A stretch of DNA of 64,000 nucleotides from UBA8389 sp964472175 (GCA_964472175.1 CAYYJF010000003.1:7738-71737), one strand, 5' to 3'; counted from the first letter of the stretch, positions 1 to 8,746 are shown. Numbers and translations: made by a program. Notes: generated by a model from the letters alone, not told the origin.

Positions 1-739
1 GAATAATGGGCCACACGCAAGGGGTGAGCAATGCCAAAAGTCCGCCGATAAAGCCGGATATAAGCAAGATCCACCAGGATTGGTGGTGCGGTGAGGTTTT
101 AAATGCGTTTAATTCTTGAACAACAGGAGTCCAAAGTGGATTTTCCATGTGGTTTTCCTGTGGCATCACGTCGCTATGATCGACAGCAACAACACGCTGA
201 CTATCTGCCTCTTTTACATCACCGCCTGATGTAATGGTTGAAGCATTTTTTTGAGGTGCTGTGGGTTCTTCCTTCGTTTTGGATATATGGGTCTGATCAT
301 AGGCAAAGTCGATGGTTGTGGGGGCTAGACAACTTTCATCGTTGCATCCCATAAACCGAATAGCGCCTTTGAGCGCAAACTTCTCAGGATCGGTCACTGT
401 CAATTTCTGTACAAAAGTGACCTGATCTGTATACCAACTCAGCATCAAATCAAAAATGGCATCTTTCTTGGTGATCGGTTTTTTATTTGCCACGACTGAA
501 CCCAAAAAGCTGAGACCATTGGCGGTTTCAAACTTGATGGAAGTAGGGACGGGGCCTCCTGCAGGAAGATTCATATCGTACAAATGCCAGCCTTGGTCTA
601 TCGTGGCTTGAAATGTCAACGCATACTCGTCTGATGCAACCTGCTTTAAATCAACTTTCCAGCGAATCGGTTCTAAAATTTGAGCAGATGCCGAAAATAG
701 GGTTACAAATAAAAGCAACGAGGTGAGGATGGCACGCAT
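1..739 (-). CDS. dsbD: Thiol:disulfide interchange protein DsbD-like, N-terminal part (cut by window edge)
   Basis: The first 246 residues are visible; the rest lies before base 1. The family moves electrons from cytoplasmic thioredoxin through a membrane domain to periplasmic thiols. A signal peptide (residues 1-19, ending SASA-Q) is followed by a DsbD alpha-like periplasmic domain (about 25-145) with a Cys pair at 132 and 137 in MGCNDESC, which is the redox site of this family. A poorly conserved linker follows, then the first membrane helix near 222-246 with the motif LLTPCVWP, whose Cys241 is the usual transmembrane redox Cys. The ATG at 739 has a good promoter just upstream (774-804). 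Known from the family: full proteins also carry a C-terminal thioredoxin domain, which cannot be seen here. Confidence 0.85.
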   Translation of the reverse strand, partial: MRAILTSLLLFVTLFSASAQILEPIRWKVDLKQVASDEYALTFQATIDQGWHLYDMNLPAGGPVPTSIKFETANGLSFLGSVVANKKPITKKDAIFDLMLSWYTDQVTFVQKLTVTDPEKFALKGAIRFMGCNDESCLAPTTIDFAYDQTHISKTKEEPTAPQKNASTITSGGDVKEADSQRVVAVDHSDVMPQENHMENPLWTPVVQELNAFKTSPHHQSWWILLISGFIGGLLALLTPCVWPII

Positions 740-773
740 ATTGATTGTTTTAATTTGAAAATATTTCCAGTAG

Positions 774-804
774 CAAATATATTCTTCTTTTTTTAAAACC
801 ACAA
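774..804 (-). promoter_or_regulatory. Bacteroidota-type promoter for dsbD-like gene
   Basis: Read on the minus strand: TTG (804-802), 20 bases, then TATATTTG (781-774), which matches the Bacteroidota consensus TTG-N17-23-TAnnTTTG. Transcription would start near 767, about 28 bases before the ATG at 739. Inferred from sequence only. Confidence 0.6.
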
Positions 805-837
805 TATAATGGGTGCTTTTTTAATGTTTTTTTAGCT

Positions 838-1656
838 TTAATATTGCTCGGAATCGCTGGGAAAAGATTTGGATTTTACATCCGAAATGTAGTGTCCCAC
901 TGATTGGATGATGGTTTCCTGCAAATTGGCGTATCTCCTGAGAAAACGAGGAGAAAATGCTTGTGTGATGCCCAACATATCGTGCATGACCAGCACCTGA
1001 CCATCAACGCCATTTCCTGCACCTATTCCGATGACAGGGATGCTGAGTTCTGAAGCCAATTTAGCGCCAACATGTGCGGGAATTTTTTCCAGGACAATGC
1101 CAAAACAGCCGGCTTCTTGCAACAACTTGGCATCTTCAAACAATTTATTGGCTTCGTCTTCATCCTGGGCACGAACGGTGTAGGTCCCATATTTATTGAT
1201 GGATTGGGGCATCAAGCCCAAATGTCCCATGACTGGAAGGCCTGCATCGATGATTTTTTTGATGTCTTCAATGATTTCTTTGCCACCTTCAATTTTCAGG
1301 GCATCGGCTCCGGTTTCTTTCATGATGCGTATGGCAGCCTTGAGCGATTCCTGGGGATTTCCCGAACAGGTACCGAAAGGCATATCGATGACAACCAAAG
1401 CGCGTGAAACAGCCTTCACAACGGACAATCCGTGATAAATCATCTGATCGAGCGTGATGGGGAGGGTGGTGATATTTCCGGCCATCACATTGGAGGCAGA
1501 ATCTCCAACCAGAATGATGTCCATGCCAGACTGATCAATCAATTTGGCCATGGAGTAATCGTATGCTGTTAACATGGCAATTTTTTCACCACGTTGTTTC
1601 ATTTCAAACAATCTATGCGTTGTTACCTTGCGGTTGTCTTCTTGATGTATGGACAT
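838..1656 (-). CDS. panB: 3-methyl-2-oxobutanoate hydroxymethyltransferase (ketopantoate hydroxymethyltransferase)
   Basis: PanB transfers a hydroxymethyl group from methylene-tetrahydrofolate to 2-oxoisovalerate, the first committed step to pantothenate and CoA. The 272-residue protein has the usual length. Metal and catalytic residues are in place: Asp52 in VGDS, Asp91 in IDMPFGT, Glu123 in KIEGG and Glu190 in LEKIPAH. The frame is open further upstream, to 1746, but the start at 1656 (MSIHQEDN) fits the family and lies 21 bases below a -7 box (1677-1684), so the longer form would begin upstream of its own promoter. It is divergent from the antiporter gene at 1731. coaBC, a later step of the same pathway, is at 44230. 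Confidence 0.95.
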   Translation of the reverse strand: MSIHQEDNRKVTTHRLFEMKQRGEKIAMLTAYDYSMAKLIDQSGMDIILVGDSASNVMAGNITTLPITLDQMIYHGLSVVKAVSRALVVIDMPFGTCSGNPQESLKAAIRIMKETGADALKIEGGKEIIEDIKKIIDAGLPVMGHLGLMPQSINKYGTYTVRAQDEDEANKLFEDAKLLQEAGCFGIVLEKIPAHVGAKLASELSIPVIGIGAGNGVDGQVLVMHDMLGITQAFSPRFLRRYANLQETIIQSVGHYISDVKSKSFPSDSEQY

Positions 1657-1676
1657 GATTTTGATTTTTATCCCCA

Positions 1677-1684
1677 CAAAGGTA
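1677..1684 (-). promoter_or_regulatory. Promoter -7 box for panB
   Basis: Minus strand reads TACCTTTG, a perfect TAnnTTTG. I see no TTG at the proper distance upstream, so this is a half-site. It supports the panB start at 1656. Confidence 0.4.
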
Positions 1685-1716
1685 GGGGATTTTAAAAAAA
1701 AATCGGTCGTTTTTTT

Positions 1717-1724
1717 TATTTTTG
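1717..1724 (+). promoter_or_regulatory. Promoter -7 box abutting the antiporter start
   Basis: TATTTTTG is a perfect -7 box only 6 bases before the ATG at 1731, so the transcript would begin at or next to the start codon (a leaderless or near-leaderless mRNA). No upstream TTG is seen at the usual spacing. Confidence 0.35.
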
Positions 1725-1730
1725 CAAAGT

Positions 1731-3800
1731 ATGGAAAGAAAAACACGCTTCAGCTGGATATTCTATATCCTTTTAATCGCCCTATTCTGCGGAGGTGTAT
1801 GGTTTTTATTTTCCAATGGCGAGCGGTTGAATCCAAATGTCCTTGCCTCATCTCATTCCAAAAGCGTTGATTCCTGGGACAATTTTCTGGAAATTACCAC
1901 AGAAAATTTGGCTGAACCTGCTGCCATGTTGTTGTTGCAACTTTTGGCCATCCTATTGGTTGCCAGAATTTTTGGTTGGTTTTTCGGAAAAATAGGCCAA
2001 CCAACAGTCATTGGGGAAATCATTGCCGGAATCATGCTGGGTCCTTCTATTTTGGGCAAATTTGCGCCTGAATTATTTTCAACCATATTCAATCCGAAAT
2101 CTTTGGGTAACTTAAACATTTTGAGCCAATTGGGATTGGTCTTGTTTATGTTTACCATTGGCATGGATTTGAACCTCAAAAAATTTAAAGAAAAATTTTC
2201 TGAAACTTGGATTATCAGTCATGCCAGCATTCTGATTCCGTTTTTTGGCGGCATGGTATTGGCTTATTTTTTGTACGATGAATTTGTCCACGGCAGTACT
2301 TCTTTTTCAAATTTCGCCCTGTTTATGGGCATTTCCATGAGCATCACCGCTTTCCCGGTTTTGGCAAGAATCATACAGGAGCGGGGGCAGACCAGAACCC
2401 ATCTGGGTACCATGTCTCTGGGAAGTGCGGCCATTGGTGATGTTACCGCCTGGTGTTTGCTGGCAACCATCATTGCCGTGACCAAAACAGGGAGTTTGGC
2501 CGGCTCGGTCTATACGCTGGCTTTTTCTGTTTTGTATGTTGTTTTCATGCTCAGGGTTGTGAAACCATTTTTGCATCGTATCGGGCAAATCCACGGAAGT
2601 GCAGAAGTCCTGAATAAGAGTATTGTCGCTTTTTTTCTGTTGGTTTTGGTGATGTCCTCTTTATTGACGCAAATCATTGGTATTCATGCACTTTTTGGGG
2701 CTTTTCTGGCCGGTGTCATCATGCCCCCCATGCAGGGTTTCAGGAAATTAATGATTGAAAAGATTGAAGATGTTTCCGTTACATTGCTGCTCCCATTGTT
2801 CTTCGTTTTCACCGGATTAAGAACGGAAATTGGCCTGTTAAATACGGCACACTTGTGGTTCACCTGCGGATTGATTTGTTTGGTTGCCATCCTTGGAAAA
2901 TTTGGCGGAACNNNNNNNNNNNNNNNNNNNNNNNNNNNNNNNNNNNNNNNNNNNNNNNNNNNNNNNNNNNNNNNNNNNNNNNNNNNNNNNNNNNNNNNNN
3001 NNNNNNNNNNNAATCCGGAAAATGGAAAAAATTTACTCAATGTTGCCAAATCCGTTTTGGATGGATCGAAAAACAGTCTGGCTGTTACGGTCATGCATTT
3101 AACGGTTGGAACGGACCTTCATCCTGTACACGGTGAAATGTATTCTGAAGAAAGTTTTAAGGGTGTACGTCAGGAAGCCGGAAAGTTGAATATTCCGATT
3201 GAAACCAGATACAAAGTAACCGACAACATCAGTCATGAAATTGTTCATACGGTCAATGTAGAAGGCTACGATTTCTTATTGGTCGGTGCAGGGGTGGCTT
3301 TGCCCGGAAGATCCTTTTTCCGAAAAGACTTTTTTTACCCGGGTTCCCTGATCAAAGACAAAACGCGTACGTTCATTGAAAACAGCAAATGCAGCGTGGG
3401 GGTTTTTGTAAACAGAAATTTCACGAGAATTACCAGAACGTTGGTAGTTTTGGAAAAACAGGAAGATGCCTTTCTATTGAAATACGCCAGAAGACTTCTG
3501 AAAAACAACGGGGAAGTGACTGTAAGACTGATGGTTGCGCCTAAATTGCTTGAAGACAACTCTGAAATCGCACAATCGGTACAACAACTGCGTGTTGACT
3601 TTCCGAGTGTGGTCAGGATGGCCAAAAGCCAGACATTGAATTCCAACTCCGTTTCCGGATACAGTTTGATGCTCATTTCATACGGCGCATGGAATTTGCA
3701 CATTCTCACGAATGAAAAAGACCTTGAATACATTCCTTCTACCTTGATTATCAACAAAAAAACGAGTAGATTTCATGCAAACGATCCTTCGTCAGATTAG
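1731..3800 (+). CDS. CPA2-family cation/proton antiporter with C-terminal Usp-like domain (interrupted by assembly gap)
   Basis: This is a monovalent cation:proton antiporter (KefB/GerN/NapA type) of the inner membrane. After an N-terminal helix (about 8-28) come many membrane helices with the family motifs: GQPTVIGEIIAGIMLGPS, the helix-5 region GMDLNL, the ASITAFPVLARI-like stretch (SMSITAFPVLARI) and GAFLAGVIMPP. A 100-N gap (2912-3011) falls after ILGKFGG. Downstream is a universal-stress-protein-like domain beginning PENGKNLL and ending at the stop. The frame stays open through the N run, but 34 codons are too few for the last two helices plus the start of the Usp domain, so the true gap is probably longer. 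The nominal length is 689 residues. The last 26 bases overlap the histidine kinase gene. The ion (Na+ or K+) cannot be told from sequence. Confidence 0.85.
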   Translation: MERKTRFSWIFYILLIALFCGGVWFLFSNGERLNPNVLASSHSKSVDSWDNFLEITTENLAEPAAMLLLQLLAILLVARIFGWFFGKIGQPTVIGEIIAGIMLGPSILGKFAPELFSTIFNPKSLGNLNILSQLGLVLFMFTIGMDLNLKKFKEKFSETWIISHASILIPFFGGMVLAYFLYDEFVHGSTSFSNFALFMGISMSITAFPVLARIIQERGQTRTHLGTMSLGSAAIGDVTAWCLLATIIAVTKTGSLAGSVYTLAFSVLYVVFMLRVVKPFLHRIGQIHGSAEVLNKSIVAFFLLVLVMSSLLTQIIGIHALFGAFLAGVIMPPMQGFRKLMIEKIEDVSVTLLLPLFFVFTGLRTEIGLLNTAHLWFTCGLICLVAILGKFGGXXXXXXXXXXXXXXXXXXXXXXXXXXXXXXXXXXNPENGKNLLNVAKSVLDGSKNSLAVTVMHLTVGTDLHPVHGEMYSEESFKGVRQEAGKLNIPIETRYKVTDNISHEIVHTVNVEGYDFLLVGAGVALPGRSFFRKDFFYPGSLIKDKTRTFIENSKCSVGVFVNRNFTRITRTLVVLEKQEDAFLLKYARRLLKNNGEVTVRLMVAPKLLEDNSEIAQSVQQLRVDFPSVVRMAKSQTLNSNSVSGYSLMLISYGAWNLHILTNEKDLEYIPSTLIINKKTSRFHANDPSSD
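2912..3011. other. Assembly gap (100 N) inside the antiporter gene
   Basis: Exactly 100 unknown bases, the usual placeholder for a gap of unknown size. It removes the end of the membrane domain and the start of the Usp-like domain. Confidence 0.95.
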
Positions 3801-5190
3801 CGGGAGCAGAACCAGATTCCTGGCTTTGCTTGCTTTGCTGAGCATCCTCCTTTTCGGGATTTTTGAATTGCAATCGGTATTTAAAACGAATAATTTTAAG
3901 TACAATGACCTGCTTGATCAAGGGATCATGTCTTCCGTCTTTTTGCCCATTGAAGATGTTCGAGCGCTGAAGGGGCTTCCTGAAGATTCATTAAAACCCG
4001 AATATGCGCGCTTGAAAAACATTGTCAATGCCACAAAACGGATCAATGAAAGCACAAAATTTGTCTATTTGTTTGCGATCAGAAACAACAAAATGTATTT
4101 TATGGTTGATTCGGAAATGCCGGGCTCTGATGATTATTCACCCCCGGGACAACTTTATACCGAGGCAACACCACTGGACTTAAAATTGATGGATGATGAT
4201 GCCATTCCTGTGGTGGAAAAGTCTTCTGACAGATGGGGGAAATGGGTGAGCGTCTTGGTTCCAATCAGGGATCCCGAAACAGGCAAACACATCGCTGTTT
4301 TGGGAATGGACATGAGCGCCAATGAATGGAGTGAACGCAACATGCATAAAGTCATTTTGTCTATTTTGGTGGTTCTGGTTTCTTTTTTGGCCATTATTTT
4401 TATCATGATCATCATGTATAAAAACAAGCAATTGGAATTAAAAATTGACAGATTGAAATTTGCAGAAACAGAACTCATTGTTTCGAATAAAATTGCAGAA
4501 GAAAATAACAGACTCAAAACCGCTTTTTTGAAAAATATCAGTCATGAAATCCGAACACCACTCAATGCCATCATCGGATTTGCAGGATTGTTGGAAACTA
4601 AAAATCTGGATAGCAATGAACGGGATTTGTACTTAAAACATCTGATCAGCAGCAGTAAGCGGATGTTGAATACCATCACCGACATCATTGATATTTCCAG
4701 ATTACAATCGGGGAGCACCCTTGTGAATAAAGAAAACGTGGTCATCGTTGATTGTATTCGGGAAACGATCCGATCTTATCAGGATGTTGCCAATGAAAAG
4801 AAAATTGTATTGGCGACTGATTTTAAACCGGGCTCAGAAAAGGCCTGCATAAAAACTGACGGAAGACATTTGAAAAACATTTTTGATAAATTATTGTCCA
4901 ATGCCTTTAAATTCACGGCACTTGGACAAATTACCATTGGCTTTAAACAGGAATTGAATGAAACAATATTTTTTGTTTCGGACACCGGTATCGGCATCGA
5001 TATTACGCAACAAGGTTTTATCTTCGAAGATTTCAGACAAGTTCTTGAATCCACCACCAGAACGTACGATGGCAACGGATTGGGACTAACGATTGCAAAA
5101 AATCTGGTTGAATTGTTGGGTGGTGAAATTCAGGTTGAAAGCGAAGTGGGAGCGGGTTCCACTTTCCGATTCATCATTCCAAATGCCTGA
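3775..5190 (+). CDS. Membrane sensor histidine kinase with periplasmic CACHE-like domain
   Basis: A 471-residue hybrid-free sensor kinase. Helix 1 (about 12-32) and helix 2 (about 192-214) flank a periplasmic region of about 155 residues that resembles PDC/CACHE small-molecule sensors (YLFAIRNN, SPPGQLY, WGKWVSVLVPI, VLGMDM). A short coiled coil leads to the HisKA domain, with phospho-acceptor His257 in ISHEIRTPLN. The ATPase domain has Asn376 (N box), DTGIG at 403-407 and GNGLGL at 433-438. There is no receiver domain and no response regulator gene nearby, so it is an orphan. Its start overlaps the antiporter gene by 26 bases, implying co-transcription and probably coupled translation. The next Met (51) would delete helix 1, so 3775 is kept. 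The signal is unknown. Confidence 0.88.
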   Translation: MQTILRQISGSRTRFLALLALLSILLFGIFELQSVFKTNNFKYNDLLDQGIMSSVFLPIEDVRALKGLPEDSLKPEYARLKNIVNATKRINESTKFVYLFAIRNNKMYFMVDSEMPGSDDYSPPGQLYTEATPLDLKLMDDDAIPVVEKSSDRWGKWVSVLVPIRDPETGKHIAVLGMDMSANEWSERNMHKVILSILVVLVSFLAIIFIMIIMYKNKQLELKIDRLKFAETELIVSNKIAEENNRLKTAFLKNISHEIRTPLNAIIGFAGLLETKNLDSNERDLYLKHLISSSKRMLNTITDIIDISRLQSGSTLVNKENVVIVDCIRETIRSYQDVANEKKIVLATDFKPGSEKACIKTDGRHLKNIFDKLLSNAFKFTALGQITIGFKQELNETIFFVSDTGIGIDITQQGFIFEDFRQVLESTTRTYDGNGLGLTIAKNLVELLGGEIQVESEVGAGSTFRFIIPNA

Positions 5191-5970
5191 TCATTTCAAC
5201 TTGAGCACCTGACCGGGGAAAATGGTATTTCCTTTGAGCTGGTTCAATGCCTGAAGCTGTTGAACGGTGGTTTGATGTCTTTTTGCCAATGAATACAGGG
5301 TATCACCTTTTTCAACTTTGATGCAATCTGAAAGGGCTTCCTGTTGTGGTATTGATTGATTACTTTCTTCTCCCAGCATTCTTATTTCAAGTGGTTTATC
5401 TCCTGAAGGGATAATAAGTTCAGCAATTTGAGTGGTGTTTTTTTGTAAAGTTGGAAAAGGCGTTTTGAGTGTCAATCCATTTTTAAAATCAAAATATTTC
5501 TCCGCGTTGATGGCTTTTTTGGATTTTCTGATTTCAAAATGTAAATGATCGGTGGTGGCGCGTCCTGTGCTTCCGGCCAAACCAATTATCTGATTACAAA
5601 CAATGGTATCACCCTTATTTACAAGTATTTTACTTAAGTGGGAATAGTAGGTTTCAACATCGTTCTCATGTTTTAGAATGATGAGTTTGCCATAGCCTGA
5701 ATATGTTTGAGCCATTGTGACAACTCCGTGACATGCAGCCGAAATGGAATCTCCTTTTTTTAATTTGATGTCTGTTCCGGTGTGTGTTCTTCCACCGCGT
5801 GTACCGAATGGACTAATCACTTTTCCTCTGGCCGGTGCAACAAAAAGACCTTCAAACGGGTGCAATTCTGCCCGACAAGAATCTGAATTGGTGAGGTTGT
5901 TGGCGTTGGAGGTGAAAACGGACAAAGTCAATGAGAATGTTGTTGTTATGATGAATCTAAATAAATGCAT
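5191..5970 (-). CDS. M23-family metallopeptidase with C-terminal LysM domain
   Basis: A secreted peptidoglycan endopeptidase of 259 residues. The order is signal peptide (1-23), LytM/M23 domain (about 40-165) and LysM (about 217-258). The zinc ligands are present: His63 and Asp67 in HTGTD and His144 in HLHFE, with the catalytic His111 in YYSHL and His142. The enzyme is therefore likely active, unlike EnvC/NlpD-type regulators. The open frame extends to 6153, but ATG 5970 starts a clean signal peptide and a strong promoter lies at 5994-6024, which rules out the longer form. The stop codon abuts that of the histidine kinase (5188-5190), giving the palindrome TGATCA. The target bond is inferred from the family. 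Confidence 0.9.
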   Translation of the reverse strand: MHLFRFIITTTFSLTLSVFTSNANNLTNSDSCRAELHPFEGLFVAPARGKVISPFGTRGGRTHTGTDIKLKKGDSISAACHGVVTMAQTYSGYGKLIILKHENDVETYYSHLSKILVNKGDTIVCNQIIGLAGSTGRATTDHLHFEIRKSKKAINAEKYFDFKNGLTLKTPFPTLQKNTTQIAELIIPSGDKPLEIRMLGEESNQSIPQQEALSDCIKVEKGDTLYSLAKRHQTTVQQLQALNQLKGNTIFPGQVLKLK

Positions 5971-5993
5971 GGGGTTTCTGTTGAGATGGGAAG

Positions 5994-6024
5994 CAAAGTT
6001 ATGAAAATTGATGATACGATTCAA
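5994..6024 (-). promoter_or_regulatory. Promoter for the M23/LysM peptidase gene
   Basis: Minus strand: TTG (6024-6022), 20 bases, TAACTTTG (6001-5994). Predicted transcript start near 5987, giving a leader of about 17 bases before ATG 5970. Confidence 0.6.
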
Positions 6025-6034
6025 GTCTGTTTGT

Positions 6035-6065
6035 TTTGAACATTCACAAAAAATGTTGAAATTTG
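6035..6065 (+). promoter_or_regulatory. Candidate promoter for pfp
   Basis: TTTG (6035-6038), 19 bases, GAAATTTG (6058-6065). The -7 box has one mismatch (G for T) to TAnnTTTG. Predicted leader about 38 bases. It lies divergent to, and just beyond, the M23 peptidase promoter. Confidence 0.4.
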
Positions 6066-6109
6066 CAGCGTTTTTGTGAAATAATTTTATAATTCGATAC
6101 ATCAGAAAG

Positions 6110-7762
6110 ATGCAAACAAAAAGTGCTTTACAAATTGCTCGGGCTGCGTACAAACCAAAAATGCCGGCAGCGCTGAACGGTCATGTGGTCATGAAAGAAG
6201 GTCAAGCAACCCAATCGGTTGCCGACCAAGAAGAAATTAAGAAGCTTTTCCCGAATACCTATGGCATGCCATTGGTTACATTCGAAAGCACAGATAAAAA
6301 ACAACCCTTTGCACCCATCAATGTTGGTGTTATTCTATCCGGCGGACAGGCTCCCGGTGGTCACAACGTCATTGCCGGAATCTTTGATGGTGTAAAACAT
6401 TTGAACAAAGATTCACGTTTGTTTGGCTTTATTTTAGGCCCTGCCGGATTGATTGAACACAATTATATGGAGCTTACCGATGACATCATCGATGAGTACA
6501 GAAATACAGGCGGATTTGACATCATTGGATCCGGCCGTACCAAATTGGAAAAACCCGAACAATTTGACAAGGGTCTTCAAATATTGAAAACACTGGATAT
6601 CAAAGCATTGGTCATCATTGGTGGAGACGATTCCAACACCAACGCCTGTGTATTGGCTGAATACTATGCTGCCATCAATGCAGGTGTGCAAGTGATCGGA
6701 TGCCCCAAAACAATCGACGGTGATTTAAAAAACAGCATGATTGAAACCTCTTTCGGATTTGATACCGCATGTAAAGTGTATTCCGAAATGATTGGCAACA
6801 TTCAAAGAGACTGTAATTCCTCCAGAAAGTATTGGCACTTTATCAAACTGATGGGTAGAAGTGCTTCGCACATTGCTTTGGAATGCGCTTTGCAAACCCA
6901 ACCCAACTACTGCATCATTTCTGAAGAAGTGGAAGCCAGAGACATGTCATTGGATGATTTGGTCACTGACATTGCCAGAACTGTTGTAAAAAGGGCCCAA
7001 CAAGGTAACAACTTTGGTACCGTCTTGATCCCTGAAGGCGTGATCGAATTCATACCGGCCATCAAACGATTGATCAACGAATTGAATGAATTTTTGGCCC
7101 ACCACCAGGATGAATTCAATTTGATAAAGCATTCTGAAAAGCGCAACTACATCATCAAAATGTTGAGCAAAGAAAACTCAGAAATTTATGCCTCTTTGCC
7201 TGAAGGGGTTGCCAGACAATTGACATTGGATCGCGACCCGCATGGAAATGTTCAGGTTTCTTTGATTGAAACTGAAAAATTACTGGGAGAAATGGTCGGC
7301 ACCAAATTGGAAGAATGGAAAAAAGAAGGAAAATTCTACGGCTCTTTCAATACCCAGGTTCACTTCTTCGGTTATGAAGGCCGTTGTGCAGCTCCTTCCA
7401 ACTATGATGCAGACTACTGTTATTCATTGGGTTATACTGCTGCTCAGCTTATCGGATCCGGTAAAACAGGTTATATGTCTTCCGTTAGAAATACCACAGC
7501 TCCGGCTACAGAATGGATTTCGGGCGGTGTGCCCATTACCATGATGATGAACATGGAAAGACGTCACGGTGAAATGAAACCTGTGATTCAAAAAGCATTG
7601 GTTGATTTGAGCGGCAAACCATTTAAAACATTTGTTTACAAAAGAGCTACCTGGTCTGTCAATACGGATTATGTATATCCTGGTCCCATTCAATACTTTG
7701 GCCCAACTGAAGTATGCGACCAACCTACCAAGACTTTGGTTTTGGAACAACTAGGAAAATAA
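6110..7762 (+). CDS. pfp: Diphosphate--fructose-6-phosphate 1-phosphotransferase (PPi-dependent PFK, long form)
   Basis: This enzyme phosphorylates fructose 6-phosphate with pyrophosphate instead of ATP and is reversible, serving both glycolysis and gluconeogenesis in the cytoplasm. The 550-residue length is that of the long (plant-beta/Bacteroidales) class. The phosphate-donor loop reads GGDDSNTNA (171-179); the second Asp in place of the Gly of ATP-PFKs is the hallmark of PPi use. The catalytic segment is PKTIDGD (199-205) with Asp203, followed by a fructose-phosphate site near MGRSASH and the PEGVIEFIP segment. The gene is monocistronic, with its own promoter candidate and a strong terminator at 7785-7827. 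With ppdK at 51927 it forms a PPi-linked glycolysis. Confidence 0.95.
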   Translation: MQTKSALQIARAAYKPKMPAALNGHVVMKEGQATQSVADQEEIKKLFPNTYGMPLVTFESTDKKQPFAPINVGVILSGGQAPGGHNVIAGIFDGVKHLNKDSRLFGFILGPAGLIEHNYMELTDDIIDEYRNTGGFDIIGSGRTKLEKPEQFDKGLQILKTLDIKALVIIGGDDSNTNACVLAEYYAAINAGVQVIGCPKTIDGDLKNSMIETSFGFDTACKVYSEMIGNIQRDCNSSRKYWHFIKLMGRSASHIALECALQTQPNYCIISEEVEARDMSLDDLVTDIARTVVKRAQQGNNFGTVLIPEGVIEFIPAIKRLINELNEFLAHHQDEFNLIKHSEKRNYIIKMLSKENSEIYASLPEGVARQLTLDRDPHGNVQVSLIETEKLLGEMVGTKLEEWKKEGKFYGSFNTQVHFFGYEGRCAAPSNYDADYCYSLGYTAAQLIGSGKTGYMSSVRNTTAPATEWISGGVPITMMMNMERRHGEMKPVIQKALVDLSGKPFKTFVYKRATWSVNTDYVYPGPIQYFGPTEVCDQPTKTLVLEQLGK

Positions 7763-7779
7763 GTTCCCGATATCTCATA

Positions 7780-7828
7780 AAAAAGCGGGCATCAGGTATG
7801 TGAAAACTTACCTGTTGCCCGCTTTTTA
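7780..7828 (+). terminator. Bidirectional intrinsic terminator between pfp and prmA
   Basis: Arms GCGGGCATCAGGTA (7785-7798) and TACCTGTTGCCCGC (7809-7822) pair over 14 positions with one T/T mismatch and a 10-base loop. An A run lies on the left (7780-7784) and a T run on the right (7823-7827), so it works for both converging genes. Confidence 0.85.
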
Positions 7829-7856
7829 TTGACTTTGATTCTCAATCGGTACGCGA

Positions 7857-8690
7857 TTACTTTTTAAATTGAGCAGCAACCCATTGATTTTTGCTATGGT
7901 ATGTCTGGAATGTCAAACCAGAAAGGGTGGCAACTTCTTGTATGGCAGGCAAATCGCTTTCATAAAAGCCACTCACAAAAAGAGAACCGTTGGTGTTTAA
8001 ATGTTGCACATATGTGGGGATATCATTCAATAGAATGTTGCGATTGATGTTGGCAAAAATCACATCAAAAGTGTCCAGTTTGGTCTGAGCGTCACCCAGA
8101 ATCACCTGGATTTGAGCAGCATCATTCAGATCGCAATTTTCAATGGCATTGTTGACAGCCCACTCGTCATTGTCCACACCCACAATGGGAGATGCACCTT
8201 TTTTTGCAGCTAAAATGGCCAAAACAGCGGTACCACAGCCCATATCCAGAAAACTTTTTCCGACCAGATCCAAATCGATCAGGGCTGCAAGCATCAGGCT
8301 GGTGGTTTCATGATGACCGGTTCCAAACGCCATTTTGGGATCAATGACGATGTCATATTTGACTTTGGGAAAATCGGTATGAAATGTGCTGTGAATAACA
8401 CATTCGTTTTCAATGACAATGGGATTGAAAAAAAACTTTTCCCAGGTTTCATTCCAATTCTGATCGGGGATGCTTTTAATTTCAAAAGTGAAAGTAGATC
8501 CTATCAAATTTCCGGATAGAAAACCCTTGATTTCTGATTCCTGGTGGTTTTTGGATGCAATGTAAGCCACCAAGTGCTGACCTTCTTCGATAAAACTTTC
8601 AAAGCCTAAATCTGCAAGTTCAGCGGTCAGTAGGTCTCTGACAACATCAGAAAAAGGGTTGATTTGGATGTCGTATTCTATATATTCCAT
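7857..8690 (-). CDS. prmA: Ribosomal protein L11 methyltransferase
   Basis: PrmA methylates lysines and the N-terminus of ribosomal protein L11 using S-adenosylmethionine. The 277-residue protein has an N-terminal substrate-recognition region (about 1-95) and a class I methyltransferase domain. The family signature FGTGHHETT precedes the SAM loop LDMGCGTAVL, then the acidic residue in VGVDND and the catalytic-region motif ANINRNIL. Length and order fit the Bacteroidota form. It converges on pfp and shares the terminator at 7780-7828. No clear promoter is visible upstream of the ATG at 8690. Confidence 0.94.
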   Translation of the reverse strand: MEYIEYDIQINPFSDVVRDLLTAELADLGFESFIEEGQHLVAYIASKNHQESEIKGFLSGNLIGSTFTFEIKSIPDQNWNETWEKFFFNPIVIENECVIHSTFHTDFPKVKYDIVIDPKMAFGTGHHETTSLMLAALIDLDLVGKSFLDMGCGTAVLAILAAKKGASPIVGVDNDEWAVNNAIENCDLNDAAQIQVILGDAQTKLDTFDVIFANINRNILLNDIPTYVQHLNTNGSLFVSGFYESDLPAIQEVATLSGLTFQTYHSKNQWVAAQFKK

Positions 8691-8738
8691 AAAACGTGTT
8701 AAATAATCCTATTCTGGTTAACATTTTGCCAAATAAAC

Positions 8739-8746
8739 TATCTTTG
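8739..8746 (+). promoter_or_regulatory. Promoter -7 box upstream of the aromatic-rich secreted protein
   Basis: TATCTTTG is a perfect -7 box; no TTG at the usual spacing. It would give a leader of about 75 bases before the ATG at 8828. Confidence 0.35.

Noticed and set aside
5188..5193. Palindrome TGATCA between two converging stop codons
   Set aside because: It arises from two TGA stops placed back to back; a 6-base palindrome is expected by chance.
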